64,000 nucleotides of DNA, from contig NC_083868.1 of the NCBI RefSeq assembly GCF_032452875.1, positions 40,342,537 through 40,406,536 on the forward strand. Reading direction: 5' to 3'. The DNA comes from Bos javanicus. Taxonomy: Eukaryota > Chordata > Mammalia > Artiodactyla > Bovidae. Both the position numbers and the translations under genes were made by a program. Below are positions 22,071-32,244 of this stretch, piece by piece (positions within the stretch are counted from its first letter, which is position 1; each line of letters starts with the position of its first letter). Below the pieces are notes generated by a model that made no database searches, was not told the origin of the DNA, and saw nothing but the letters and a program-made list of their open reading frames with translations.

Positions 22071-23378
22071 ATTAAGCTTAGGAACTTTATAAATAATGTG
22101 TAGTTTATGTCTTTGTTACCATTATATTTGTACTTTTCTCATATTTATTATATATTTCTTATTCTGTGAATATGTTTATATAAATTTCCCAATCATGTTT
22201 ATTGTGGTGGCTTTATCAATTTATAACATATATTTAGGCACAAACCACTCATGCAATCATTCATATACTCTCTTTTCTACCTACACTACACAATTCCAAT
22301 GAGTTCAGTGACTGCGAAATCCCATAACATGAAAGCAGCCTTGCTTTTAATCACTGCTTGAGGGAGGACCATCTACAAGTCAGGAATATCTGTTTTGGAA
22401 TCAGTGTGTGCAAGGATAAATCCTGTTGTTTTAAGACACCAGATATCAAGTTCTTCTTTTACCAGAGTTCAGCTGTCCTGCCTGACAAATCTGAAATGTA
22501 GAATTTTAAAAATCAATCTGTCAATAGTTTGCTTTATGACATCTGTGTTTTTTATTAAATTTTCCACTTCTGTGAGATCCTACAAAAGTTCTCCAATAAT
22601 TGCTTACAATTGCATTATTTTAATCCTTGTTACTATCTTTTAGTCAAATTTATGGGTCTTTTAAATTAGATCAATTAAGAAAAATAAAATTTTTGTTTAT
22701 GCAACCATGTCACTAAAATTTGGGAGTCTCTGCCCACATACTCTTCATAAATTATATAAATGATAATACTAATATCATCCACATTTTTAAAGATAAATGA
22801 AAATAGAAAAGAAAACAAATATCCAAATAATTAGTAAACTATTTTATCAATAAATATACTTACACTAACATAGATATTAATGCATATTACATTTATGTGC
22901 TCAATCATAGTTTACAGTTAAGTCTACAAGGATATGTAAATATGTATTTCTTTCACTTAAGAATAAAAATACAAAAACTAATGCATAAGAAAAAAAAGAA
23001 GTATTCCCTCAAGAGGAACTTTTTTTTTTAATAAAAAAAGTAGAAATAGTTGAGAACAAGGAATATATAATACTGCATACAAAAGATTTTACTCTTTTTC
23101 AAAATTCATAAGTATACAAAATTGGATTGTTTAAGCTATAGAAATAGTGTAGAGATCACAGAGTCCAACACTCACTGAGATCCACAAGTTTTATGTAACT
23201 TTTATAAGTCAAGCATTAACTTAGTTATTGTATGAATACAGTAAGCAGTAGAAGATAAAAAGACAATTTGATTTTTATCTGGTGTTTACAAATCTCTCTC
23301 TTGGTCTAGTACATGTTTTTAAGTGTTTCTGTGTGTATTCTAAGGGATCTATTTCCATAAGACCTAAAAAGATAAATC
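22071..23378. other. AT-rich single-copy stretch, no gene seen
   Basis: Two hydrophobic + frames at 22096-22302 and 22395-22643 reflect T-rich composition rather than a gene. No named repeat or RNA gene is seen. Confidence 0.45.
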
Positions 23379-23386
23379 ATACCCTA

Positions 23387-23617
23387 TTGCGGTCCTTTAA
23401 TAGACCGGAACCTGGTGGTCTGGAGTCGATGATAAGAAAGTGAAAGAGAGAAAGAAGCTAGTATTTCCAATGGTTTACGCAGAGAACCAATAAAACCCTA
23501 GAACAGGGCTTGCACTGCTCACGAAGGTACAGGGCATCCTCTCGAGGAGGTCTTGAAAGCCCGGGCAAGAGAGTGACCTCAGCGGGTTTCCACACTCCAC
23601 AGAGAATTAGCCATAGG

Positions 23618-23677
<60 letters not shown>

Positions 23678-24068
23678 TGGGAACCCAAGTCTCTGGTGGA
23701 GCAAGGGTGCTTTAATGATCTTTCTATGAGTATATATAGGCTTTTGTACAAGGAATTTCTTTTGACAATGATAAAGATCAGACAACCAAACATACAGCAG
23801 CCGTTATCAAGGGAACAAGGAATTAACAATGGTCATAAGGTCAGAAGACAATCCATAACTCAAGAAAGAGAGTAGTGACTAAGCAGTTTTGTCGTAAAGA
23901 GAATGTTTACTGAAGGAAATCCATGCATGTGTTTCATCCTATGACCTCAGTCCTGGGAGCAGCATGCTGCTCCACTCATTCCTGTTACCAGGAACTGATA
24001 AGGAACAGAGGATTTATGAGAGACAGAAAGCAGCACACAGGAATCCTCCTGTTAAACATTCCCTGACA
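23387..24068 (-). mobile_element. Solo endogenous-retrovirus LTR
   Basis: Read on the reverse strand it starts TGTCAGGGAATGTTTAACAG (24068 downward) and ends near GGTCTATTAAAGGACCGCAA (23387). An 8-base direct repeat ATACCCTA flanks it exactly (23379-23386 and 24069-24076). A reverse-strand TATA box is at about 23731-23738, and ATTAAA polyadenylation-like words lie near 23396 and 23711. No retroviral genes adjoin it, so it is a solo LTR. The CAA end and 8-base flank are slightly irregular, because LTRs usually end in CA with 4 to 6 duplicated bases. I cannot name the family. Confidence 0.72.
23622..23673. repeat. (GA)26 microsatellite inside LTR
   Basis: An uninterrupted GA run of about 26 units inside the LTR, downstream of its TATA box in LTR orientation. 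It probably varies in length between individuals. The Ser-Leu and Glu-Arg repeat frames across it are products of the microsatellite. Confidence 0.95.
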
Positions 24069-24076
24069 ATACCCTA

Positions 24077-24324
24077 GGCAATAATTAAAATTTAAGTCAT
24101 CTGTGACCCGCAAATAAACACGCATTACTAGATTAATATGAAACTATGGTAAATAGTTCTAAATATTTGCTCCATGGAAATTGGTTTTAAAATATTTATC
24201 ACTATTTAAATGCACATTATATTTTTTTCTTGGTAGAGTCTTATGAAATAATTGTTGAAAACTATTAATGTGTTATTTACTTCAGAAGACATTTTGGTAA
24301 ATTTGCTTTGAAATATTTTGCTCA
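24077..24324. other. Short AT-rich stretch
   Basis: Nothing recognised between the LTR duplication and a possible L2 fragment. Confidence 0.45.
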
Positions 24325-24481
24325 ACAAATAACATCTATTTATTGAACACTATAGACCATATTCAATTCAGACATTTAAAAAACATTGAACCCTGTGTAA
24401 ATGCACTAGGTTTGAAACTGAGAATAATGTGCCAACAAATAAGCATGATCCCTCTTCTCATGAATTCACAGATTGTATTCT
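24325..24481 (+). mobile_element. Possible L2 3'-end fragment
   Basis: CAAATAACATCTATTTATTGAACAC, a central AAACATTGAACCC and CCTCTTCTCATGAATTCACAG with ATTGTATTCT follow the shape of an L2 3' end. It is heavily diverged. Confidence 0.5.
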
Positions 24482-24499
24482 AATCACAAAAAGTATAAA

Positions 24500-24719
24500 T
24501 GTTAGTTGTTCAGTTGTATTCGACTCTCTGTGACTCCATTGACTGTAGCCCACCAGGCTCCTCCATCCATGGGATTTTCCAGCAAGAATACTGGAATAGG
24601 TTACCAGTTCCTTCTCCAGAGGATCCTCCCAACTCAGGGATCTTCCTGACCCAGGGATCGAACCTGAGTCTCCCACGTTGCAGGCAGACACTTTACCATC
24701 TGAGCTACCAAGGAACTCC
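24500..24719 (-). mobile_element. Bov-tA SINE
   Basis: Reverse-strand body (GTTGTTCAGTTGTATTCGAC, then CAGCAAGAATACTGG) followed by the reversed tRNA head with B-box complement GGATCGAACC (24656) and ACCATCTGAGCTACCAAGGA. One base is lost in the CCAGGCAAG word. Confidence 0.92.
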
Positions 24720-24739
24720 AATTTAATCATGAAGTATAA

Positions 24740-24905
24740 TTCATTGTTGCTGTGTTTGCATTTTTATATATCCACTGTCCATTTGGAAACCATCTTTTGA
24801 GAAGTGACTAAATCCTTGCCCCAGTGGTCTTTAGTGTCACTAGTCTTTTTCTTATTGATTTGTAAAATTTTTTATACAAATACTCAATAAAAATTTTCAT
24901 TGAAT
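24740..24905 (-). mobile_element. Old L1 fragment
   Basis: The + strand resembles the complement of L1 3' sequence, with ACCATCTTTTGAGAAGTGAC, a poorly kept CTTGCCC word and TTCTTATTGATTTGTAAAAT. Diverged. Confidence 0.55.
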
Positions 24906-25379
24906 ATATGTTTCTCTATGCAATTATTTTTGGTTTCTATAAAACATATGCCATCATTCTTCTAATGTCTTTATGTTATGTCTTTAATACATAACAATAA
25001 ATTTAATAAATATTTAATTTCCCTGCAACATTAATTTAAATCTATTATTGTTATAGAATTAAAAGTATTATGTTTTTAGCTCTCTGTTATGTTCAATTAG
25101 TCTATTGAAGTAACTTGTGTAAATACCAAACTCAGAAATTTTAGGTATATAAAATTTGTTTTTTTATATTTAAAAAACCAAGATTTAAAAATCTTGATTT
25201 CCAGTAGCATGTATCCTCTACTTTTCCTTCTTAATCTCTATGTTTTTCCTTCTCTTTCTTTTTATTCTCTAGTATCTCTTTATTCTTATCATTTTCTTTT
25301 TTCTCTTCCATTTCCAATATTATGCAGACTATCTTTGAACATTTATGCTTGTCTGTGAATATTTAAATCAGCATCGATC
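24906..25379. other. AT-rich, T-rich single-copy stretch
   Basis: No gene seen. Pyrimidine-rich from about 25215 to 25320. Confidence 0.45.
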
Positions 25380-25530
25380 CCATGAGAAGCCCTGTAGGAA
25401 TTTTGTTGGGGGTCATCTTTAATTTGTGGATTAATTCTGGGACAGTCGAGATCTTTATTAAATTTATATGAAATGAAGTCATCCATCCAAGTCTATATCA
25501 ATTTATTTAAGTCTTATTATTATTTCCTCC
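25380..25530 (-). mobile_element. Old L1 ORF2 fragment
   Basis: TTGTGGATTAATTCTGGGAC, AGTCGAGATCTTTATT and TCAATTTATTTAAGTCTTAT match the complement of a well-known L1 ORF2 segment in order. The BovB at 25535 follows directly. Confidence 0.65.
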
Positions 25531-25534
25531 AGTC

Positions 25535-26155
25535 TGTTCAGTTCAGTCTCTCAGTCATGTCTGACTCTTTGCAACATGTAGACTGCAGCATACCAGGCTT
25601 CCCTGTCCATCACCAACTCCCAGAGCTTGCTCAAACTCATGTCCATTGAGTTGTGATGCCATCCAACCATCTCGTACCCTGTTGTCCCCTCCTCTTTCTG
25701 CCTTCAATCTTTTCCAGCATCGGGGTCTATTTCAATGAGTCAGTTCTTCACCTCAGGTGGCCAAAGTATTGGAGTTTCAGCTTCAGCATCAGTCCTTCCA
25801 ATGAATATTCAGGGCTGATTTCCTTTAGAATTGGAGAGTCCAAGGGACTCTCCAAAGTCTTCTCCACCATCATATTTCAAAAGCATCAATTCTTTGGTGC
25901 TCAGCTTTCTTTGTGGTCCAACTCTCCCATCCATACATGACTACTGGAAAAACCATAATTTTGACTAGACAGATCTTTGTCAGCAAAGTACTGCCTCTGC
26001 TTTTAAATATGCTGTCTAGGTTTGTTATAGCTTTTCTTCCAAGGAGCAAGCGTCTTTTAATGTCATGGGTTCAGTCACCATCTGCAGTGATTTTGGAGCC
26101 CATGAAAATGAAGTGTCACTGTTTCTGTTGTTTCCCCATATATTTGCTGTGAAGT
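25535..26155 (-). mobile_element. BovB 3' region, reverse strand
   Basis: Opens at the 3' end (GTTCAGTTCAGTCTCTCAGT) and extends to the segment encoding the post-RT region (TGATTTTGGAGCCCATGAAA), ending near CCATATATTTGCTG. About 25 consensus bases are deleted near 25831, where TTTAGAATTGGAGAGTCC skips the GGACTGGTTGGATCTCC word. Non-functional. Confidence 0.9.
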
Positions 26156-26189
26156 TGAGGACAAATCAATTGACTTTTTTAGTCTCAAT

Positions 26190-26880
26190 CATTGAAAGAA
26201 AACAGACTGGAAAAAAAATTAACAGAGACTAAAGGACTGATGGTATGATAGCAAAAGGTCTCATATTGTGTCATCTATGTCTGAGAAAGAGAATTGGACT
26301 GAATGAGTATCTGAAGAAAATGGCCCCAAAATGGCAAATTTGGCAAAAGACTCAACAGATTTAAGAAACTAAGCAAACCTCAAACAATAAACCTGAAGAA
26401 TTCTATGCCAAAATGTATCATAATTGAATTCTTGAAAACAAAAGACAAACAAACAACAACAACAAAAGTGAAAGCAGCCAGAGAGAACTGGAACATAAAC
26501 TTAGAGGATACTAATTCTAATCACTGATGATTTCTAATCTGAAACCAAGGAGGCCAGAAGGGAGTGGCACAGCCTTATTCAAGTAGCAAAAGAAAAGAAC
26601 TCAGACCAGAATTCTCTATCAAGAAAAAAAAAAAATTCTTTAGTAATTAAAGTGAAATAAAGACATTCTCAGATGACGGAAAACTGAAAGGATTTACTAA
26701 CAGACCTAAAACCTGGCTACTGGAAGTTCTTCAAACAGAAAGAAAATGATAAAAAGAAGTTTTATCAGAAAGAAGAAAGAAATCATAAAGTAACATAAAT
26801 ATGAACATATACAATTGACTATCTCCTTTATGATTTTATAAATTATTTTTGAAGATTAAACAAAGATAACAGCCAGTAGA
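26190..26880 (+). mobile_element. Old L1/HAL1 ORF1-region fragment
   Basis: CATTCTCAGATGACGGAAAACTG (near 26662), CCAGAATTCTCTATCAAGAA (near 26608) and AGTTCTTCAAACAGAAAGAA (near 26726) follow the conserved order of HAL1 or an old L1. ORF1 is destroyed by stops. The family (HAL1 or L1M) is not resolved by eye. Confidence 0.7.
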
Positions 26881-28319
26881 CACAGTCAAGGGATTCAGAG
26901 ATATGTGATTTTTTAGTATGAACAATGTATAACACAATATGAAGACTTTATGAAGCACACACTCTGTAGTTTGACCAAAATCCCACACCCCCGATCCCTC
27001 TTGTTTTACACCAGATGTAATTCACCCAATCTTGGGATCAAATCTTATTTAAAGAGACACTTAAAGTATTGATAGAATCTGTATGAATGAACTAGAAAGG
27101 AGTGGGATTCAAAGGAACAGAGTTAGAAATTTCAGAGTGATAATTTATTTATTGTCCTATCTGTGAAGGACTTATCAAATACCTGTATCATTTTCTTTGT
27201 TCTCTGAGAACTACAATGCTTTAGAGTACATTTAGATGTACTCCATCATTTTCAAAATGTGCTGATAAAATTAACATGCTGTTGCATATTAAGTCAAAAT
27301 AAATTTGTGGGAAATTGAATATTTTACTTTTTTCTTAGCATGACAAAAATTGTAGTATTGTGCTTTTTCAGAATATAGAAGCACAGACAAATATTTGTGT
27401 AGAGGACTATAGACTATGAAAAGCCTTTCATTTTCTCTTGATCTTATAAATAGCTACAAAACAGAAGGAAATATATTATTCCTTTTTTACTAGAGCTTTT
27501 TGCCTGTTCACAACAGATGTTGTTTCCACAAATTAGTTTATAATTTCTTTCATAACTCAGACAGAATATATAGTCAGGAAACAGAAATAGTGTTGCATAT
27601 AATTCTGTTAATTATGTAACAAAACTGCACTTTGCTATATGAAAACCTTGGCCATCAATCATTTGGTTTAGTGTTGGGGCAACTTAATCTTCTGTTGTAA
27701 CAGCTGTGCAAGTCTCAATCACAAACACAACAGATTTGCCAGACTTCCAATGAGTGAAAAGTAAATGATCAGTGTGAAAGTTAATAGCTAGACACCTAGC
27801 CAGCTAGTTAAATAGAGCTGATCTGAACTGCATGCAATGAATGCAAGCATTTTTTTCTGGGAGGGGTGGAGTGGGGTGGAAACATAATCAATTTTGTACT
27901 TCAAAGAATTCCAGTATACGTTATCCAGTTTACAAATAATAACAATTGTGATTTAAACAAAATAAATATTTTTAAAGAAAAATAATTCAATAATATTTGA
28001 ATTTAATACCATATCTTAGAATCTTGGATATGAGCATAAGATATTTTAGATACCATAGTTCAGAATTAAGTTGTTGTAATTTATAAAAAGTGAGGGGAAG
28101 AAATGGCATTTTAGTTCAGGAAATTTATACTCTTAAATCAAGAACCCAGGGTCACTTTCAAGGTTTTCCAGCTTGTTGAATGTAATGTTTATTTTATATC
28201 TCATAGACTTGGAGTAGAATTTCATTAATGATAAAATGATTAGGTTGAATGTCCTAGAGAATCACTTTTCATCTTAATATTTTACATAGGCTAATAATTT
28301 ATATTTCAAAGGTATATTC
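26881..28319. other. Repeat-poor single-copy stretch, no gene seen
   Basis: About 1.4 kb without a recognised repeat, among the longer such stretches in the window. No open frame of note and no RNA gene. A G-rich run GGGAGGGGTGGAGTGGGGTGG lies near 27860-27880. Confidence 0.5.
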
Positions 28320-28490
28320 TATTCATTACTTTATTTGAGGCTTACAATAAAATATTTGAGGCTTTAAATAAAGTAGATGATGCAAACTTACTGATCACAC
28401 TTTAGGGGCCACATTGAAATTCAGAGAAGGAAAATAACTGTTCAAGTCCCACAGTATATAGGTGGCAAATGTCAAAATACAAGTCAATTG
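28320..28490 (-). mobile_element. Old MIR SINE fragment
   Basis: GAGGCTTACAATAAAATATT, ATTCAGAGAAGGAAAATAAC and TGTTCAAGTCCCACAGTATA follow the reversed MIR consensus, in which the AGAGAGGTTAAGTAACTTGC and CAAGGTCACACAGC words sit in this order. Strongly diverged. Confidence 0.6.
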
Positions 28491-28661
28491 TATCATCTTG
28501 GCAATTTTCATTCAATGGCTCCATAAAAATGGACATACTTGTTATTTATAATACAAATATATGTATTATTTTGGAAATGCATGCTTTTTAAAGTGTTATA
28601 TATGTCTACATGTTCAAACTTCTGTACAGTCTAGTAATTTAATTTGTGTCATAACAGTGAG

Positions 28662-28866
28662 GGTTTCCCAGGTGGCACTAGTGGTAAAGAATCCATCTGC
28701 CAATGCAGCAGATGTAAGAAATCAGTTTCCATCCATAGGTTGGAAAGATCCCTTGGAATAGGAAATGGCAATCCACTCCAGTATTCTTGCCTAGGAAACC
28801 CCATGAACAGAGGAACCTGGCAAGCTACAGTCTGTGGGGCCACAAAGAATTGGACAAAAATGAACA
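28662..28866 (+). mobile_element. Bov-tA SINE
   Basis: The head GGGTTTCCCAGGTGGCAC, the tRNA-like TAGTGGTAAAGAATCC and a weak B-box are followed by a Bov-A body with ATTCTTGCCTAGG and an end GAATTGGACAAAAATGAAC. Flanking TGAGGG words fit part of a target duplication. Confidence 0.9.
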
Positions 28867-29779
28867 ATTGAGGGCATAGCATTAAGTCTGAAAACAGAGA
28901 GAAGTCAATTTCAATGATGAGTTCCTGCGACTGAGACCGCATAATTCCCTAAGAGACCAGTGGCCAAAATCAACATTTCTATGAACTTGAGCAATTGAAG
29001 GTTGTATGTTCTATGCCTTAATTGATCTGCTTGTAGGAAATCAAGGATTAGTGCATATCTACTTATATTGAGTGGGAAGAAGGACTTATAGATCTATACA
29101 TTATTGAAGTTAGTAGTAAAAAGACTGCCACACATATTCTTCAGAATGTGAAATCTTAAGAGGCCCAAGGGTTGAACTTAAATCTTACAATTATTACCAT
29201 GTAGGACTTTAGATGGGCAGATGAAGAAGTGCCAGGACCTGCAGGTGTGGTTATCTACTCGGAAAGAGAAGTCGCTTGTTCATGTGATGCAAAATCTATG
29301 TTTTGAATCTTTCTGGGGTAAATAGTTTGTGCAAAAAAGATACATTAAGATGAAGTACTATAGATTAACAGCATGCACCCGAGTGCATTTCCCTGTACTT
29401 TTATACTTTTTTCTCACATGGGTCAATGTTGTTAGCATGAAAGTGGCTCCCTAAGGAAGACGGGGACTCAGCTGCATCAGATACTGTTCCTGGCATAAGG
29501 AGGAAATGGTCATAGATAGAAGATAACTGCAAGCTACATTTTAATCTTCAAGAGATAAGAATCTAGTACAGGTAAATGAGACTGTTAAGCTAAAATCATT
29601 TTAGGGCCTAAGGAATGCATTATCTGTGGCCAGGTCACAGATGCCTGATCTCACCAAACATCTACAGAGTTGAACTATGAGCTTAATGCAGAATTGGGAT
29701 TTGATTTTTAACCTAAAATATCAAAGACTTGAGAAATATATGACACACTATCATTTGAAATTTGACTTTTAGTTGTCTC
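28867..29779. other. Repeat-poor single-copy stretch, no gene seen
   Basis: About 0.9 kb without a named repeat, RNA gene or protein-like frame. Base composition is more balanced than in the AT-rich flanks. Confidence 0.5.
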
Positions 29780-31110
29780 AGTTCAGTTCAGTCACTCAGT
29801 TGTGTCCAACTCTTTGCAAACCTATGAAACACAGCACGCAAGACCTCCCTGTCCATCACCAGCTCCCAGAGTCCACCCAAACCCATGTCCACTGAGTCGG
29901 TGATGCCATCCAAAAGACTCATCCTCTATTGTCCACTTCTCATCCTGCCCTCAATCTTTCCCAGCATCAGGGTCTTTTCAAAGGAATCAGCACTTTGCAT
30001 CAGGTGGCCAAGTATTGGAGTTTCAGCTTCAACATCAGTCCTTCCAATGAACACCCAAGACTGATCTCCTTTAGGATGGACTGGTTGGATCTCTTTGCAA
30101 TCCAAGGGACTTGCAAAAGTCTTCTCCAACACCACAGTTCAAAAACATCAATCATTCTATGCTCAGCTTTCTTTATAGTCCAACTCTCACATCCATACAT
30201 GACTACTGGAAAAACATAGCCTTGACTAGATGGACCTCTTTTGGCAAAGTGATGTCTTTGCTCTTTAATATGCTGTCCAGGTTGGTCATAACTTTCCTTC
30301 CTTCCAAAGAGTAAGTGTCTTTTAATTTCATGGCTGCAATCACCATCTGAAGTAATTTTGGAACCCAGAAAAATAAAGTCAGCCACTGTTTCCCCATCTA
30401 TTTGCCAGGAAGTGATGGGACTGGATGCAATGATCTTTGTTTTCTTTTTTTTTTTCTTTATTTTTTATTTTTTTTTTCATTTTCTGAATGTTGAAATTTA
30501 AGCCAACTTTTTCACTCTCCTCTTTCACTTTCATCAAGAGGCCCTTTAGTTCTTCTTCACTTTCTGCCATAAGGGTGGTTTTATCTGCATATCTGAGGTT
30601 ACTGATATTTCTCCCAGCTATCTTGATTCTAGCTTGTACTTCTTCCAGCCCAGCATTTCTCATGATGTACTCTTCATATAAGTTAAATAAGCAGGGTGAC
30701 AATATACAGCCTTGATGTACTCCTTTTCCTATTTGGAACCAGTCTATTATTCCATGTTCAGTTCTAACTGTTGCTTCCTGAACTGCATACAGGTTTCTCA
30801 AGAGTCAGGTCAGGTGGTCTGATATTCCCATCTCTTTCAGAATCTTAAACAGTTTATTGTGATCCACACAGTCAAAGGCTTTGGCATAGTCAATAAAGCA
30901 GAAATATATATTTTTTCTGGAACTCTCTTGCTTTATTGATGATCCAGTGGATGTTTGCAATTTGATCTCTGGTTCCTCTGCCTTTTCTAAAACCAGCTTG
31001 AACATCTGGAAGTTCACGGTTCACATATTTCTGAAGCCTGGCTTGGAGAATTTTGAGCATTACTTTGCTAGTGAATTAGATGAGTGCAATTGTGTGGTAG
31101 TTTGTCTATA
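29780..31110 (-). mobile_element. BovB LINE, 3' end through RT domain
   Basis: The reverse-strand copy begins at GTTCAGTTCAGTCACTCAGT and extends to the RT fingers region near 31100. Frames at 30379-30801 and 30805-31017 carry RT words such as KGVHQGCILSPCLFNLYEEY and CFIDYAKAFDCVDHNKL. The active-site word is decayed to YADK. A frameshift at about 30803 separates the two frames, and an A-rich insertion (30446-30479) lies in the region after the active site. Its right junction shares TAGTTTGTCT-like sequence with the left flank. Confidence 0.92.
30446..30479. repeat. T-rich insertion inside BovB
   Basis: A run of T with a few C and A bases interrupts the BovB coding region. GTTTTCT before it and ATTTTCT after it look like a short duplication. 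In BovB orientation it is a poly-A-like insert, adding a lysine-rich segment to the frame. Confidence 0.8.
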
Positions 31111-31499
31111 CAGAGTAAAAAATAAAAACTGATGAAATTAATCATATTTGTAATAGAGCTCCATGAAAACAATACCATGGAAAAATTATCTTAAATTTTA
31201 AGCATTTATTTTTTTTTTAAATGCAAGGTCAAGACATATTTTCTATACATATAAAAGTGTTTTATCTGGTAAGGAACTTTACTTGGTTATGACATCATTA
31301 GGAAGCTGCTTGACACACAAAAATTAGGAAAATACACAAATTTTTAAAAAATGAAGCTATGTCATTTTTGCTCATTTATTATACATTTTTAAATAAAACA
31401 TTTGTTTTCACATTTAATTATTTCTGATTTTGTTGCCTGAACTTGTGGTATCATTTTAAAGAAAATGCCAAAGCCAATGTCACGAAGAATATTTTCATA
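31111..31499. other. AT-rich single-copy stretch, no gene seen
   Basis: No named repeat, RNA gene or protein-like frame is seen. Confidence 0.45.
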
Positions 31500-31640
31500 T
31501 ATTCCCTATTAGAAGTGTTATGATTTCAGGCCTTTGTCTTTAATACACTTTGAATTGAATTTTATGTATGGTCCAATTTCATTCTTTGGATATCCAGTTT
31601 TTCCAACACCATTTATTGAAACAACTATCCTCTTTATGAT
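31500..31640 (-). mobile_element. Old L1 fragment
   Basis: GGTCCAATTTCATTCTTTGG, ATATCCAGTTTTTCCAACACC and ATTTATTGAAACAACTATCC follow the complement of L1 ORF2 sequence in order. Confidence 0.75.
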
Positions 31641-31786
31641 AGTAACAGTATCTTTCATGGCATATTATAGAGAAGTGAGAATTGATATTTTAAACCTTTA
31701 ACTTTTCCTTAAATATGTGTAATCATGTAGACTACATTTAAAGAAAAATAGACATAATAATAAAAACTAAAAGGAAAATAGATATC

Positions 31787-31979
31787 AGAGGAGTGTAGTG
31801 GGCTGCTGTGCATAGGGTCGCACAGAGTTGGACACGAATGAAGCGACTTAGCATGTATGCATGCATTGGAGAAGGAAATGGCAATCCACTCCAGTATTCT
31901 TGCCTGGAGAATCCCAGGGACAGAGGAGCCTGGAGGGCTGACATCTATTGGGTCCCACAGTGACTTACCAGCAGCAGCA
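31787..31979 (+). mobile_element. Bov-A2 SINE, 5'-truncated dimer
   Basis: The partial first unit ends GACACGAATGAAGCGACTTAG. The linker GCATGTATGCATGCATTGG is followed by a complete second unit (GGAGAAGGAAATGGCAATCC to CCCACAGTGACTTACC) and an AGCAGCAGC tail. AGATAT on both sides is a possible target duplication. Confidence 0.88.
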
Positions 31980-32244
31980 GATATAAAAACTTTAGAAATC
32001 TTAAGCAATGTTCACTAACTTTCAGAAGCTCCAAAAACTTAAGCAATTGAAGAAGACTGTAAATTGACATTACTCTGTGCCTTATATCCTACCTGGATTT
32101 TTGTATATGAGAAAGGTAGGTGAATGTGAATTAAAAGAGCTTATCTTTCAAATTAAACTGAAATCTTTACATTTCTGAAGTAAAGAACAAGCAGCTTTTT
32201 GGCTTCCTGTGTGTTTGATAAAAATTGGACCACCTTAAGCACAA

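Noticed and set aside
22096..22643. Hydrophobic + frames that resemble membrane proteins
   Set aside because: T-rich sequence gives Phe/Leu/Ile-rich frames by chance; no start context, domain or neighbouring exon supports a gene.
23600..23690. Possible satellite or CRISPR-like array
   Set aside because: It is a pure dinucleotide run with no repeat-spacer structure, and this is a vertebrate nuclear sequence.
23458..23875. Frames with Ser-Leu or Glu-Arg repeats
   Set aside because: They are translations of the (GA)n microsatellite inside the LTR.
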